Source: JASFQI01 sp050115555 (lineage in GTDB: Bacteria > Desulfobacterota > DSM-4660 > Desulfatiglandales > HGW-15). Taken from it: a DNA stretch of 8,276 bases. The notes under the pieces were generated by a model that ran no database searches, was not told where the DNA came from, and worked only from the letters and a program-made list of their open reading frames with translations. Position 1 is the first letter of the stretch. The number at the start of each line of letters is the position of its first letter. The stretch spans positions 1-8,276 of the forward strand of contig JASFQI010000224.1 of assembly GCA_050115555.1 (NCBI GenBank), read 5' to 3'. The translations under genes and the position numbers were made by a program. This document shows, one piece after another, positions 1-7,099 of this stretch.

Positions 1-1316
1 CCATTCAGGACTTCATGCGGGAGCAGGGCCGGTTCGACAAGTCCCTTTCCCTCGTGGATATCTTGAGGACGATCCAGAGCGGTATGGAAGAAGGCGTCAA
101 AACCCCGAACGGGCTCCCTGATACCCCGGAACGGGTGTCGCAGTACCTCCTTTTTGTCCAGCCTCAGGACCTCGAGCGTTACGTGTCGCCGAACTTCAGC
201 AAGGTCAACATCGTGGTGCGCCACAATCTGAGCTCCTCGCACGAGCAGACCGAGGCCCTCGAGGAGCTGAAGGCTTTTATCGAGAACACCCTGAACCCCC
301 ACTTCACATATGCGCTCACAGGAGAGAGCATCCTGACGCTTCGAGCCGCCGATGCCATTGCCGAGGGGCAGGCAAAATCGGTCCTCCTGCTCATCTCCAT
401 TATCTTCGTCATCATGTCTCTCCTGTTCATCAACGTGAAGGCCGGCCTCCTTTCCCTTGTGCCGAACATCCTCCCCGTGGCGTTCGCCTTCGGCCTCATG
501 GGCCTGCTGGGCATTCCCCTGAACATCGGGACCGCCATGGTGGCGGCCATTGCGATCGGTATCGCAGTGGACGACACCATCCACTTCATGACCCGATACA
601 ATACGGAGATGAAACGCCTCAAAGACCAGGACCTGGCGCTTCGGGAATGCATCAAGGCGGAGATGCTGCCCGCGTTTTCATCCTCCGCAGCACTGGCTTT
701 GGGCTTTGTCGTGCTCGGCTTCTCCGGTTTTGTTCCCATCGTACATTTCGGCCTGCTCTCCGCAACGGTCATGGTCGTCGCCTTTCTCTCGGATATGCTG
801 GTCACCCCGGCCCTTCTCTCCCGCACGCGATTCCTCACCCTCTGGGACATGATCGGTCTCCATCTTCGAAAGGAAGTCGTGGAGCGTTCGGAGTTCTTCC
901 GCGATCTCAAGCCCTGGCAGATCAAAAAAATCATCCTGCTGGGACACATCCGGGATGCCCAGGCAGGCGAAATCCTATTCAAGGAGTGGGATGCAGGGGA
1001 CAGCATGTACCTCCTGCTCCAGGGCGAAGTCCAGGTATACGGGCTTCAGGAGGAAACCGGCAGGGAAATTGCTTACAATCTTCTTCTCCCGGGGGATATC
1101 TTCGGACAGATCGCCATGCTCGAGCCCGGGCCCCGTTCCGCGCATGTGCGGGCCAAGAGCGACGCCACGTTCGTGGAAATCAACCGGGAGGACTTTGATC
1201 GGCTCCAGGCCATGTATCCGCGCATTGCAGCAAAGGCCCTGCGGAACATGGCTCGAATTCTTGGACACCAACTTGTCATCAGCAGCTGGCGGTACAAAGA
1301 GAAAGCGGGTAACTGA
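1..1316 (+). CDS. RND/MMPL-family exporter with C-terminal cyclic-nucleotide-binding-like domain (5' partial)
   Basis: The reading frame is open to the left edge (first full codon at base 3), so only the C-terminal half is seen. Numbering from the first visible Met (base 15): residues 1-121 look like the end of the second periplasmic domain. Five hydrophobic helices follow at about 122-141, 144-166, 171-190, 219-241 and 243-267, matching TM8-TM12 of the RND fold. The third carries GIAVDD (D186-D187), the place where RND exporters keep proton-relay acids. Residues ~290-425 form a cNMP-binding-like beta-roll, with AGDSMYLLLQGEVQVY and then GDIFGQIAML...RSAHVRA. The phosphate-binding cassette keeps Arg374-Ser375 but has Gln365 where nucleotide-binding members usually have Glu. 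Such transporters move lipids or other hydrophobic molecules across the inner membrane using proton motive force; the substrate here is unknown. The fusion is seen directly; sensing of a nucleotide is inference. The stop is one base before the next gene, implying co-transcription. Confidence 0.88.
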   Translation, partial: IQDFMREQGRFDKSLSLVDILRTIQSGMEEGVKTPNGLPDTPERVSQYLLFVQPQDLERYVSPNFSKVNIVVRHNLSSSHEQTEALEELKAFIENTLNPHFTYALTGESILTLRAADAIAEGQAKSVLLLISIIFVIMSLLFINVKAGLLSLVPNILPVAFAFGLMGLLGIPLNIGTAMVAAIAIGIAVDDTIHFMTRYNTEMKRLKDQDLALRECIKAEMLPAFSSSAALALGFVVLGFSGFVPIVHFGLLSATVMVVAFLSDMLVTPALLSRTRFLTLWDMIGLHLRKEVVERSEFFRDLKPWQIKKIILLGHIRDAQAGEILFKEWDAGDSMYLLLQGEVQVYGLQEETGREIAYNLLLPGDIFGQIAMLEPGPRSAHVRAKSDATFVEINREDFDRLQAMYPRIAAKALRNMARILGHQLVISSWRYKEKAGN

Positions 1317-1317
1317 C

Positions 1318-2934
1318 ATGAAGCGAGAACTTTTCTGTGCCTTCCTTTGCTTGAGCCTGTGCCTCGTTGCATTTTCGGCCTCGGCCGGCGATCAGGGTTT
1401 ATTGAACCTTCTTGACTCCCACATGGAGCCCGAAAAGGATAAGGCCGCTCAAGGGAGCGGGGACAAGACCGCGAAAGGGAAAGGGTCCATGGTGACCCAG
1501 CTCGGAGATCACCTTCAGGCGAATCTCCGGCTCCGCTTTGTCCACTATCCGGACACCCCTACCCTGTTCGTCATCGATCCGGACAAGGACGAGAACGAGG
1601 CCGAGGCCTTGCTGAGGTGGTCCACCTGGACGGAAAAAGGGCTCTTCTCGTTTCACGCGTCCGGTTGGTTCGAAGCGGGCACGCAGGAGGACACCTATCG
1701 AGGGGTCAGCCCGGTCCTGGAAGACACCAGCCGAAAACGGCGATATGCAGAGCTGAATGAGTTGTACATGGTCCGATCCGGCGGACACGGAGACCTGACC
1801 TTGGGAAAAAAAGTCTTCCATAACGGGGTCGCCTCGATCTTTTCACCGGCCAACCGGTACAGCTCCCTGGATCTGACCGATCCTATGGATCCCAAGGTCT
1901 TCGGGTCCTGGATGGCGAGCTATGATCACTTCATCGGAGACACCACGCTGACCTTCAGCGTATTGCCTGTATTTCAACCTAAAAAGCTTCCGGGGCTGTG
2001 GTCGCGGTGGGTCGACACAGGCCTGACCGGAGACATCCCCGACCTCTCCCAGTACTCCGAAGAGGACATCGAAACCGGAAACGCCTTGATCGACGACTCC
2101 CCCTTTCGCTTCACTCTTCCCTCCGGCGCACAGGAGGACATGCTCTACCTCATGCACTTTTTCTGGGGGCTGTTCTTTGCCGATGAGGCAGCGAGCGGTG
2201 AGTTGCGTGAGCAGTCCGAGCGCCTTCTGGGTGCGATTCAGAACAGCAACCTTTCTCCGGTGGAAGAATTGCCGGATTCCGGGCTCAAGGACGCCGGGTG
2301 GTTCGGCCGGGTCAAGCACTCCATTGGATTGTGGGATCTCTTCCTCTCCTCATATTACGGACCCGGCCTGTATCCCGTGCTGAGGCTGGAGAGGCGAAAC
2401 AACCTCCTCGTCCTGGTCAAGGAAAACCCGGACGTCTTCAACGTGTGCGGAGGCTTCTCCACCACCTGGAAAAGCTTTGAGCTGCACGGCGAGGTCCTGT
2501 ACAACGCCAGTGTGAACCACAAGGACGAGAGCTACATCAAGGGGATCATCGGCATCACTTACTCCAACCAGGATCTCGCCAGGGCCCTGCACCTCCGACG
2601 CATCGACCTGACCCTGGAATATGCCGATGAGTATGTGACGCACAAGCAGACCGAGCGCGGGTACATCGCCACCTCCAGATACCTGCGTATCGGGCGGGAG
2701 GATCTCTTCGCTACACTCCGCATAGGGGTGACGGACGACCTTTCGGTTTATGCCGGGCTGGATGAAGTCTTCTGGTGCGATTCGCGATTTTACCGGGTTG
2801 GAGCTCAGTATCGAATCATGCAGGGGCTGACCATCGATGTGGCTGCCGAGCAGTTCGAAGGCCCGTTTTACAGCTACTACGGTCACTGGAGCGAAAACGA
2901 CCGGCTCATCAGCATGCTCACGTGGAGTTTTTAG
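1318..2934 (+). CDS. Outer-membrane beta-barrel protein, possibly DUF1302-like, partner of the RND exporter
   Basis: The frame is open further upstream inside the exporter gene, but ATG at 1318 is chosen because it directly follows the exporter stop (TGA, C, ATG) and opens a clear signal peptide: basic start, hydrophobic core, likely cleavage after Ala-Ser-Ala at residue 23. No proper lipobox is seen. The protein is 538 residues. A short Lys/Gly/Asp-rich linker lies at ~38-57, followed by alternating amphipathic strands rich in Tyr, Trp and Phe. It ends MLTWSF, the terminal Phe typical of barrels inserted by the BAM machinery. Residues ~144-192 (AELNELYMVR, LTLGKKVFHNG, then SPANRYSSLDLTDPMD) resemble the early strands of DUF1302-type porin-like proteins, which often sit beside MMPL exporters. 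Residues ~235-335 look less strand-like and may be a long loop or plug. There is no strong ribosome-binding site, so translation is probably coupled to the exporter. Family assignment is tentative; outer-membrane location is fairly secure. Confidence 0.8.
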   Translation: MKRELFCAFLCLSLCLVAFSASAGDQGLLNLLDSHMEPEKDKAAQGSGDKTAKGKGSMVTQLGDHLQANLRLRFVHYPDTPTLFVIDPDKDENEAEALLRWSTWTEKGLFSFHASGWFEAGTQEDTYRGVSPVLEDTSRKRRYAELNELYMVRSGGHGDLTLGKKVFHNGVASIFSPANRYSSLDLTDPMDPKVFGSWMASYDHFIGDTTLTFSVLPVFQPKKLPGLWSRWVDTGLTGDIPDLSQYSEEDIETGNALIDDSPFRFTLPSGAQEDMLYLMHFFWGLFFADEAASGELREQSERLLGAIQNSNLSPVEELPDSGLKDAGWFGRVKHSIGLWDLFLSSYYGPGLYPVLRLERRNNLLVLVKENPDVFNVCGGFSTTWKSFELHGEVLYNASVNHKDESYIKGIIGITYSNQDLARALHLRRIDLTLEYADEYVTHKQTERGYIATSRYLRIGREDLFATLRIGVTDDLSVYAGLDEVFWCDSRFYRVGAQYRIMQGLTIDVAAEQFEGPFYSYYGHWSENDRLISMLTWSF

Positions 2935-2975
2935 CCTGAGCCCTTCTCCGGCCGTGCCCGCAGGCGAACGGGACG

Positions 2976-3797
2976 CTACCCGATCGTCACCGAATCGCCG
3001 GCACAGAGCTTCTCAATCCCGAACGACTCATAGAACGCCGCAAGGGCAGGAAGAGCCGTGCAATGCATGGGATAAAGGCGCTCCGGGCGCTCCTTTTGAA
3101 AGTAGTCCAAGGTTCTTTGAAGCACGTCGGAATCCGCCAGAAGGTGAAATCCACCGATTACCGCGTGAAGCCGTTCTTCTCCGGTCACTTCTTTTGCGTG
3201 CTCGCAGATGTTGCAGATGCCGGCATGAGAGCAGCCGCTCACAACGGTGAGCCCATTTTCCGTGCACACGGCCAGTGCGGTATCGTCACGCAGGAAATCG
3301 GCATGACGTTTTCCTTCCTCCATATAGAAAAACGGGGTCTCCTGCGACTCGAAATCGTTTTTTCTCGGGACCTCTCCAAGAAACCATGCATTCTCAGCAA
3401 TCCGGCGAGGCTCCGGGCTCTCCACAAGGTCGAAGAGCTCGGCGGCCCGCTTCCGGGTGAGTGCCGATCCATTGAACTCACCCGTCGCCTTCCTTCGGTC
3501 GACGAACACGTTCGGGTGACAGATCAGCCGGGGCCGGATCCCCGTATCGGCAAGTGGAATCAGCCCGTCTGCGTGGTCCCAGTGTCCGTGGCTGAGCACG
3601 ATCCATTCGATGCGGTTCAAATCCACCCCGCTCAATCGTGCATTTTCCAGGAGGACGCCTGAGGGCCCTGCATCGAGGAGGATGACCGGATCCGTCTCAA
3701 TGTATATGGACAGGCCGTGCTGCCCGAAAAACGGCTTGTCCAGAAACCCCATTCGGGCCTGATCCTCACACAAAATCGTCATTCGAACGGGTTGCAT
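2976..3797 (-). CDS. Metallo-beta-lactamase-fold hydrolase, COG1237 type
   Basis: This 273-residue protein has no signal peptide, so it is probably cytoplasmic. Metal ligands are visible in the expected order: SHGHWDH (H70, H72, D74, H75), GCSHAG (H191), GGFHLL (H218) and YPMHCT (H245). The order and the wording of the motifs (LDAGPSGVLLENA near the start, then GCSHAGICNI and GGFHLL) match the COG1237 group. That group is often annotated as 7,8-dihydropterin-6-yl-methyl-4-(ribofuranosyl)aminobenzene 5'-phosphate synthase-like, but most members have no proven substrate, so only 'MBL-fold hydrolase' is safe. The ATG at 3797 has a strong ribosome-binding site (AGGAGGAG at 3805-3812, 7 bases away). 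It lies 63 bases after the transporter ATPase gene on the same strand with no clear terminator between, so it is probably the last gene of that operon. It converges with the outer-membrane gene, leaving 41 bases between the stops. An extra CNIC pair (C195, C198) follows the GCSH motif. Confidence 0.9.
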   Translation of the reverse strand: MQPVRMTILCEDQARMGFLDKPFFGQHGLSIYIETDPVILLDAGPSGVLLENARLSGVDLNRIEWIVLSHGHWDHADGLIPLADTGIRPRLICHPNVFVDRRKATGEFNGSALTRKRAAELFDLVESPEPRRIAENAWFLGEVPRKNDFESQETPFFYMEEGKRHADFLRDDTALAVCTENGLTVVSGCSHAGICNICEHAKEVTGEERLHAVIGGFHLLADSDVLQRTLDYFQKERPERLYPMHCTALPALAAFYESFGIEKLCAGDSVTIG

Positions 3798-3860
3798 CGT
3801 CTTTCTCCTCCTGGATTCCCTTCACAACGGCCGCTTAGCCAGCGCGTTTTCCGTCCTCGC

Positions 3861-4589
3861 TTATCGGAGAATCCGGCTGATGAACCGGCGTGTCCGCTCA
3901 TGTTTCGGACTGGAAAAGAACGTCCTCACATCACCCTTTTCCACGATCCGGCCGTCGTCCATGAATACGATCTCGTCGGCCACTTCGCGGGCAAACGACA
4001 TCTCGTGAGTCACAACGATCATGGTCATTCCCTCCCTGGCGAGGTCGATCATCACGTCGAGCACCTCCTGAATCATCTCCGGGTCCAGGGCGGAGGTAGG
4101 CTCGTCAAAGAGCATGACCCGCGGTTCCATCGCAAGGGCCCGGGCAATGGCCACGCGCTGTTGCTGACCGCCGGACAACTCGTTCGGGTACTTGGCAGCG
4201 CACGGCAGGATGCCGACGCGGTCGAGCAGGCGGCGGGCCCTTTGCTCGGCTTCCCGCCGTGTCTTCTTCAACACGTGGATCGGGGCCAGGGTAATGTTCT
4301 GCATCGCAGTCATATGAGGATACAGCTCGAAGTGTTGAAAGACCATGCCGATACGCGCTCGCAGTCGATGGATGTCCGTTTCGGGCGCTTGCACCGACAC
4401 GCTTTCCACAAGGATCTCTCCTTCCTGAAAATGCTCCAGTCCATTGATGCACCGCAGCAGGGAGCTTTTCCCCGATCCGCTCGCTCCGCAAATGACGACC
4501 TTTTTCCCCCTTTCAATGGTTTCGGAAACCCCGCACAAGGCCTGATGACTCTTTCCGTACCACAAGCTCACGTTTCGGATCTCGATCAC
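3861..4589 (-). CDS. gltL: Polar amino acid ABC transporter, ATP-binding protein (GltL/GlnQ-like)
   Basis: This is the ATPase that powers glutamate/aspartate-type uptake from the cytoplasmic face of the inner membrane. The start is GTG at 4589. It overlaps the stop of the preceding permease gene as GTGA, and the protein then begins MIEIRNVSLWYG, the usual N-terminus of this family; the frame open further upstream lies inside the permease gene and is not used. The protein is 242 residues, normal for the family. All ABC motifs are intact: Walker A GASGSGKS (35-42), Q-loop Q85 in VFQHFELYPHMT, signature LSGGQQQ (138-144), Walker B VMLFDEP (158-164, catalytic E163), D-loop SALD and switch H195 in VVTHEM. 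FELYPHMT and the PTSALDPE wording are typical of the polar amino acid subfamily. The symbol rests on similarity of the whole four-gene set to enteric gltIJKL; substrate choice is inferred. Confidence 0.95.
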   Translation of the reverse strand: MIEIRNVSLWYGKSHQALCGVSETIERGKKVVICGASGSGKSSLLRCINGLEHFQEGEILVESVSVQAPETDIHRLRARIGMVFQHFELYPHMTAMQNITLAPIHVLKKTRREAEQRARRLLDRVGILPCAAKYPNELSGGQQQRVAIARALAMEPRVMLFDEPTSALDPEMIQEVLDVMIDLAREGMTMIVVTHEMSFAREVADEIVFMDDGRIVEKGDVRTFFSSPKHERTRRFISRILR

Positions 4590-5245
4590 GATGAAGGCTC
4601 CAATGCGATGCGCCTTTCCATTCGCCGACTGGCAGCGGTCCCGATCGAGCAGAGCACGAAGTAAACCAGGCCGGCGAACAAGTACAGCTCCAGGGACCTT
4701 GCTTCCCGAGCGTCGACGAGGTTTATGCGCCGCAGGAACTCCCGCAACCCGATCACATAGGCAAGGGAGGTGTCCTGGAAAATCACCACCGCGTGGGTCA
4801 CCAGGGAGGGAACCATGTTGCGAAGCGCTTGAGGCAGCAAGACATGGCGAAGGATCTGCCATTGGGTCATGCCACTGGCCGCTGCCGCCGACTGTTGCCC
4901 TTCCGGCACCGACTGAATCCCGGCACGAACGATTTCCCCCAGATAGGCCGCCTCGTAAACAATGAATGAAACCACAGCTGCGGCAAACTCGTTTACGGCA
5001 CAGCCGGTCACAACCGGTGTCAAGAAGTACAGCCAGAAGATGACCAGGATGAGAGGCAGGCCCCGAAAGAAGTGAACGTATGCGCTGGCGGGATAGTAAA
5101 TCCATGGACGGCTGGAGATGCGGGCGGTCCCCAGCAGCACACCGAGACAGAGGCCGCCGCCGATGGCGAGCACGGCGAGCTCGAAGGTGAGCACCAAGCC
5201 GCCGAGAAGAAAGTTAGCGTTCCGCAGAATGACATCGATATCCAT
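4586..5245 (-). CDS. gltK: Polar amino acid ABC transporter permease (GltK-like)
   Basis: This inner-membrane subunit has 219 residues. The start at 5245 (MDIDVILRNANFLLGG) is chosen because the A of its ATG is the last base of the previous gene's TAA (TAATG), and a GGAG box lies 9 bases upstream (5255-5258); a longer in-frame extension would run into the previous gene. Hydrophobic helices are at about 12-40, 57-80, 85-103, 145-168 and 186-203. The EAA-type coupling loop that docks on the ATPase is clear: GEIVRAGIQSVPEGQ and then SAAAASGMTQWQ (about 103-130). Short stretches such as FEAA/YEAAY, RAGIQS, the IFQDTSLAYV region and LFAGLVYFV resemble enteric GltK more than other members of the family. 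It would form the translocation pore together with the GltJ-like permease encoded just upstream. The final bases overlap the ATPase start by 4 bases, a sign of tight translational coupling. Confidence 0.93.
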   Translation of the reverse strand: MDIDVILRNANFLLGGLVLTFELAVLAIGGGLCLGVLLGTARISSRPWIYYPASAYVHFFRGLPLILVIFWLYFLTPVVTGCAVNEFAAAVVSFIVYEAAYLGEIVRAGIQSVPEGQQSAAAASGMTQWQILRHVLLPQALRNMVPSLVTHAVVIFQDTSLAYVIGLREFLRRINLVDAREARSLELYLFAGLVYFVLCSIGTAASRRMERRIALEPSS

Positions 5246-6057
5246 TATAGAGAGCTCCGCCCCATCATGCCCCGAATCTTCAAACGGCTTTCGATTCTCG
5301 CCATCAGCAGGATCACGATGCCGGAGATGGACAGGTAGACCAGGCTGGCCGCAGTCGTGGTTTCCAGTCCGTGCCACGTAAAGGAATCAATGTAATAGGC
5401 CGTATGGGTCGCTTCCATCACGCCAATGGTCATGGTCAATGCGGAGTTCTTGAAGCAGGTCAAAAACTCGGTGGTAAAGGAAGGGAGGATCAGGCGAAAG
5501 GCATACGGGATAATGACGTGACGGTACACCTGACAGGCACCAAGCCCGGTGGCGTATGCCGCGCGATACTGATCCTGGGGAATCGACTGAAAGGCGGCCC
5601 GAAACTGCTCGGCCACGCGTGAGGCCGTATAGGTCCCCAGACCGACGACCCCTGCATAGTATGCATAGTCGGCCACCGTATCATACAGCCAGATCTGGGC
5701 CGCCTTGGGGAGCAGCATGGGGGCTGCGAAGTACCAGAAAAAGAGATGAACCAGTAGGGGGGTATTGCGAAAGACCTGAACGTACGCCGAACCGAGAATC
5801 CGCAATGCGTGCCAGGGTAGCACCCGCATGACAGCGACCGTGACTCCCAGCATGACGGCCAAGGCCCAGGCGAACAGAGAGAGGTGGACGGTCGTCAAGA
5901 TGCCCCTCAGCAGCATGGCACCATAAGGTGCCTGCCAGAGCAAGCTCCAGTCAAAATCGTAGTTGAGCAATCCCAAAAGGATACCATCTCCGATGGTGCG
6001 TGTCCGTGTCCATGCCACGCCCGGGGCGCGGTGAAAATCAAAAGGGGTGACCGCCAC
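5245..6057 (-). CDS. gltJ: Polar amino acid ABC transporter permease (GltJ-like); start uncertain
   Basis: This inner-membrane subunit is 270 residues from the most upstream plausible start, a GTG at 6057. The stretch LLWQAPYGAMLLRGILTTVHLS, five hydrophobic helices, VFRNTPLLVHLFFWYFAAP, the EAA loop (SRVAEQFRAAFQSIPQDQ, then AAYATGLG) and the FKNSALTMTIG region resemble enteric GltJ, which starts close to the residues equivalent to NYDFDW (32-37 here). The first ~27 residues look unlike a transporter N-terminus, and the GTG lies within a hairpin (6044-6084) with no good ribosome-binding site. Downstream alternatives in frame are GTG at 6018 and TTG at 5976 or 5970; the TTG at 5976 has a GGAG 11 bases upstream (5988-5991). 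I therefore suspect the true start is downstream of 6057. The stop shares one base with the ATG of the next permease gene. Confidence 0.9.
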   Translation of the reverse strand: MAVTPFDFHRAPGVAWTRTRTIGDGILLGLLNYDFDWSLLWQAPYGAMLLRGILTTVHLSLFAWALAVMLGVTVAVMRVLPWHALRILGSAYVQVFRNTPLLVHLFFWYFAAPMLLPKAAQIWLYDTVADYAYYAGVVGLGTYTASRVAEQFRAAFQSIPQDQYRAAYATGLGACQVYRHVIIPYAFRLILPSFTTEFLTCFKNSALTMTIGVMEATHTAYYIDSFTWHGLETTTAASLVYLSISGIVILLMARIESRLKIRGMMGRSSL

Positions 6058-6084
6058 GCCGTCCGCAGCTCAGCCGGTCACCCC
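6034..6084 (-). terminator. Hairpin plus T-tract: candidate attenuator between binding-protein and permease genes
   Basis: On the plus strand GGGGTGACCG (6044-6053) is matched perfectly by CGGTCACCCC (6075-6084), a 10-bp GC-rich stem with a 21-base loop. In the minus-strand transcript the stem is followed at once by TTTTGATTTT (6043-6034). That is the layout of an intrinsic terminator, here an imperfect one because the T-tract is broken by GA and the loop is long. It lies after the binding-protein stop and before or over the start of the first permease, where polar-amino-acid operons often reduce downstream expression. Function is inferred from layout. Confidence 0.6.
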
Positions 6085-6115
6085 CTTGCGCCCTTGGAAA
6101 CCTATAGCCCGAAGA

Positions 6116-6997
6116 CTAATCCGGATAGCTGAGCGCCTTGAGAAGTGTCTTGTACTCGCTGCTCATGGGCAGAGGCACTTCTCCGTCCGTTCCGAACCAC
6201 TTCTCGTAGATCGCCTCGAAGCGTCCGCTTTTGATGGTTCGAATCAGAGTTTCGTTCACAAAATCACGCCATTCCCCCTGGTTTTCCGGGAGAAGAATGC
6301 CATAGGGCTCGTAGGTCAGATACCGCCCCACGATCTCCCAGTCGTCCGGGTTTTTGGCCTTGGCTTTCATCCCCGCCAGGATGCTGGCATCGGTGAAGTA
6401 GGCGTGTATCTTGCCTTGCTGGAGCCCCAGGAAGCCCTTGTTGTGCTCCTCGAAGAGTACCTTGTTGCAGGCCGGAGAAATGATCCCGCTTGCAATGGCC
6501 CGATCGATTCCTTTGATGTTTGCAGTAGAGCCGCTTCCCATGCCCACCCGTTTGCCGGCCAGATCAGGGAAATCGGCAATCGGGCTGTCTTTGGGGACCA
6601 GCAGACGGGTACCCGTCAAGAAGTACGGGAGGCTGAAGTCAACAACCTCCTCCCGAGCCAAAGTAATCGTGGTGGATCCTATCCCGATATCAACGGTTCC
6701 GTTGGAGACCAGTGGAATTCGGGTCTTTGGATTCATCGGCTTTTTGACCAGCTCGATGGTTTTCCCGAATCGTTGCTCCAGGGCTTTATGAATTTCGTAA
6801 CCCAGGTCGAGACCGAAACCTACCCATTCGCCAGAGGCATTCATGTAACCGAACGGGACCGAACCCTCCCGAAAGGCCATCGTCACCTTTCCCGTCTTTT
6901 CGATTTTCTCCAGAATGTCCTGAGCCCAACTCATTCCTGCCCCTGCGACGAGGTAGACCAGGATGAAAAGAACCACTATGATTCGCTTTTTATTCAT
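6116..6997 (-). CDS. gltI: Periplasmic glutamate/aspartate-type solute-binding protein (GltI-like)
   Basis: This is the first gene of the transporter operon and encodes the periplasmic receptor that hands substrate to the permeases. ATG at 6997 is preferred over the in-frame ATG at 7009: it has GGAGG (7003-7007) 5 bases upstream, whereas the earlier ATG overlaps that box. The 293-residue product starts MNKKR, followed by a hydrophobic core and a likely signal-peptidase-I cleavage near residue 25 (SWA|QD). Family 3 binding-protein features follow: FGYMNASGEWVGFGLDLG (49-66), GIGSTTIT and LAREEVVDFSLPYF (105-126, the Arg that usually holds the ligand carboxylate), GTRLLV, AGKRVGMGSGST and AYFTDASILAG (199-209). 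The C-terminal wording KAKNPDDWEIVG, YGILLP and YEKWF closely follows enteric GltI. Specificity for acidic amino acids is therefore plausible but inferred. A 58-base gap to the permease gene holds a hairpin. Confidence 0.94.
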   Translation of the reverse strand: MNKKRIIVVLFILVYLVAGAGMSWAQDILEKIEKTGKVTMAFREGSVPFGYMNASGEWVGFGLDLGYEIHKALEQRFGKTIELVKKPMNPKTRIPLVSNGTVDIGIGSTTITLAREEVVDFSLPYFLTGTRLLVPKDSPIADFPDLAGKRVGMGSGSTANIKGIDRAIASGIISPACNKVLFEEHNKGFLGLQQGKIHAYFTDASILAGMKAKAKNPDDWEIVGRYLTYEPYGILLPENQGEWRDFVNETLIRTIKSGRFEAIYEKWFGTDGEVPLPMSSEYKTLLKALSYPD

Positions 6998-7002
6998 TTT
7001 AA

Positions 7003-7007
7003 CCTCC
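7003..7007 (-). promoter_or_regulatory. Ribosome-binding site that decides the gltI-like start
   Basis: GGAGG on the minus strand lies 5 bases before ATG at 6997. It overlaps the codon of the alternative ATG at 7009, which makes that upstream Met unlikely to be the real start. Confidence 0.8.
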
Positions 7008-7036
7008 ATTTTTTATGATATTATTATTAATCTATT

Positions 7037-7094
7037 ATTACCAACCAAGACTCATTTTGTGTCAAAAAATATGGCAGTAATTCCGTTTTGTCAA
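7037..7094 (-). promoter_or_regulatory. Candidate sigma-70-type promoter region, possibly tandem, for the amino-acid transporter operon
   Basis: Two perfect TTGACA hexamers face the operon. The distal one (7089-7094) has TATTTT (7066-7071) at a 17-base spacing. The proximal one (7060-7065) has GGTAAT (7037-7042) at a 17-base spacing, a poorer -10. Sequence around the two hexamers is also similar (TTTGACAAAA and TTTGACACAAAA, about 30 bases apart), so part of this could instead be a repeated regulator site. The segment is strongly AT-rich compared with its surroundings, as expected of a promoter. The distal pair is the better candidate. Confidence 0.6.
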
Positions 7095-7099
7095 ACTAG

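Noticed and set aside
955..1317. In-frame upstream extension of the outer-membrane protein gene
   Set aside because: It lies inside the exporter's cNMP-like domain; a clear signal peptide starts at the ATG at 1318.
2935..2975. Bidirectional terminator between the convergent outer-membrane and hydrolase genes
   Set aside because: Only short 4-5 bp pairings (for example GCCTG/CAGGC) were found and no T-tract in a suitable place.
3798..3860. Terminator between the ATPase and hydrolase genes
   Set aside because: Only a CGCT/AGCG 4-bp pairing without a T-tract, so read-through is more likely.
3063..4664. Long plus-strand open frames (3063-3662 and 3717-4664) opposite the hydrolase and ATPase genes
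   Set aside because: Both are antisense to genes with intact catalytic motifs; high GC content makes such antisense frames common.
5984..5996. Small palindrome CCATC-TCC-GATGG inside the first permease gene
   Set aside because: Five-base arms are expected by chance and it lies over the possible TTG start's ribosome-binding site without further support.
6047..7018. A 323-codon open frame on the plus strand opposite the binding-protein gene
   Set aside because: It mirrors the codons of a well-supported minus-strand gene, has no recognisable domain or ribosome-binding site, and its product has no protein-like family wording.
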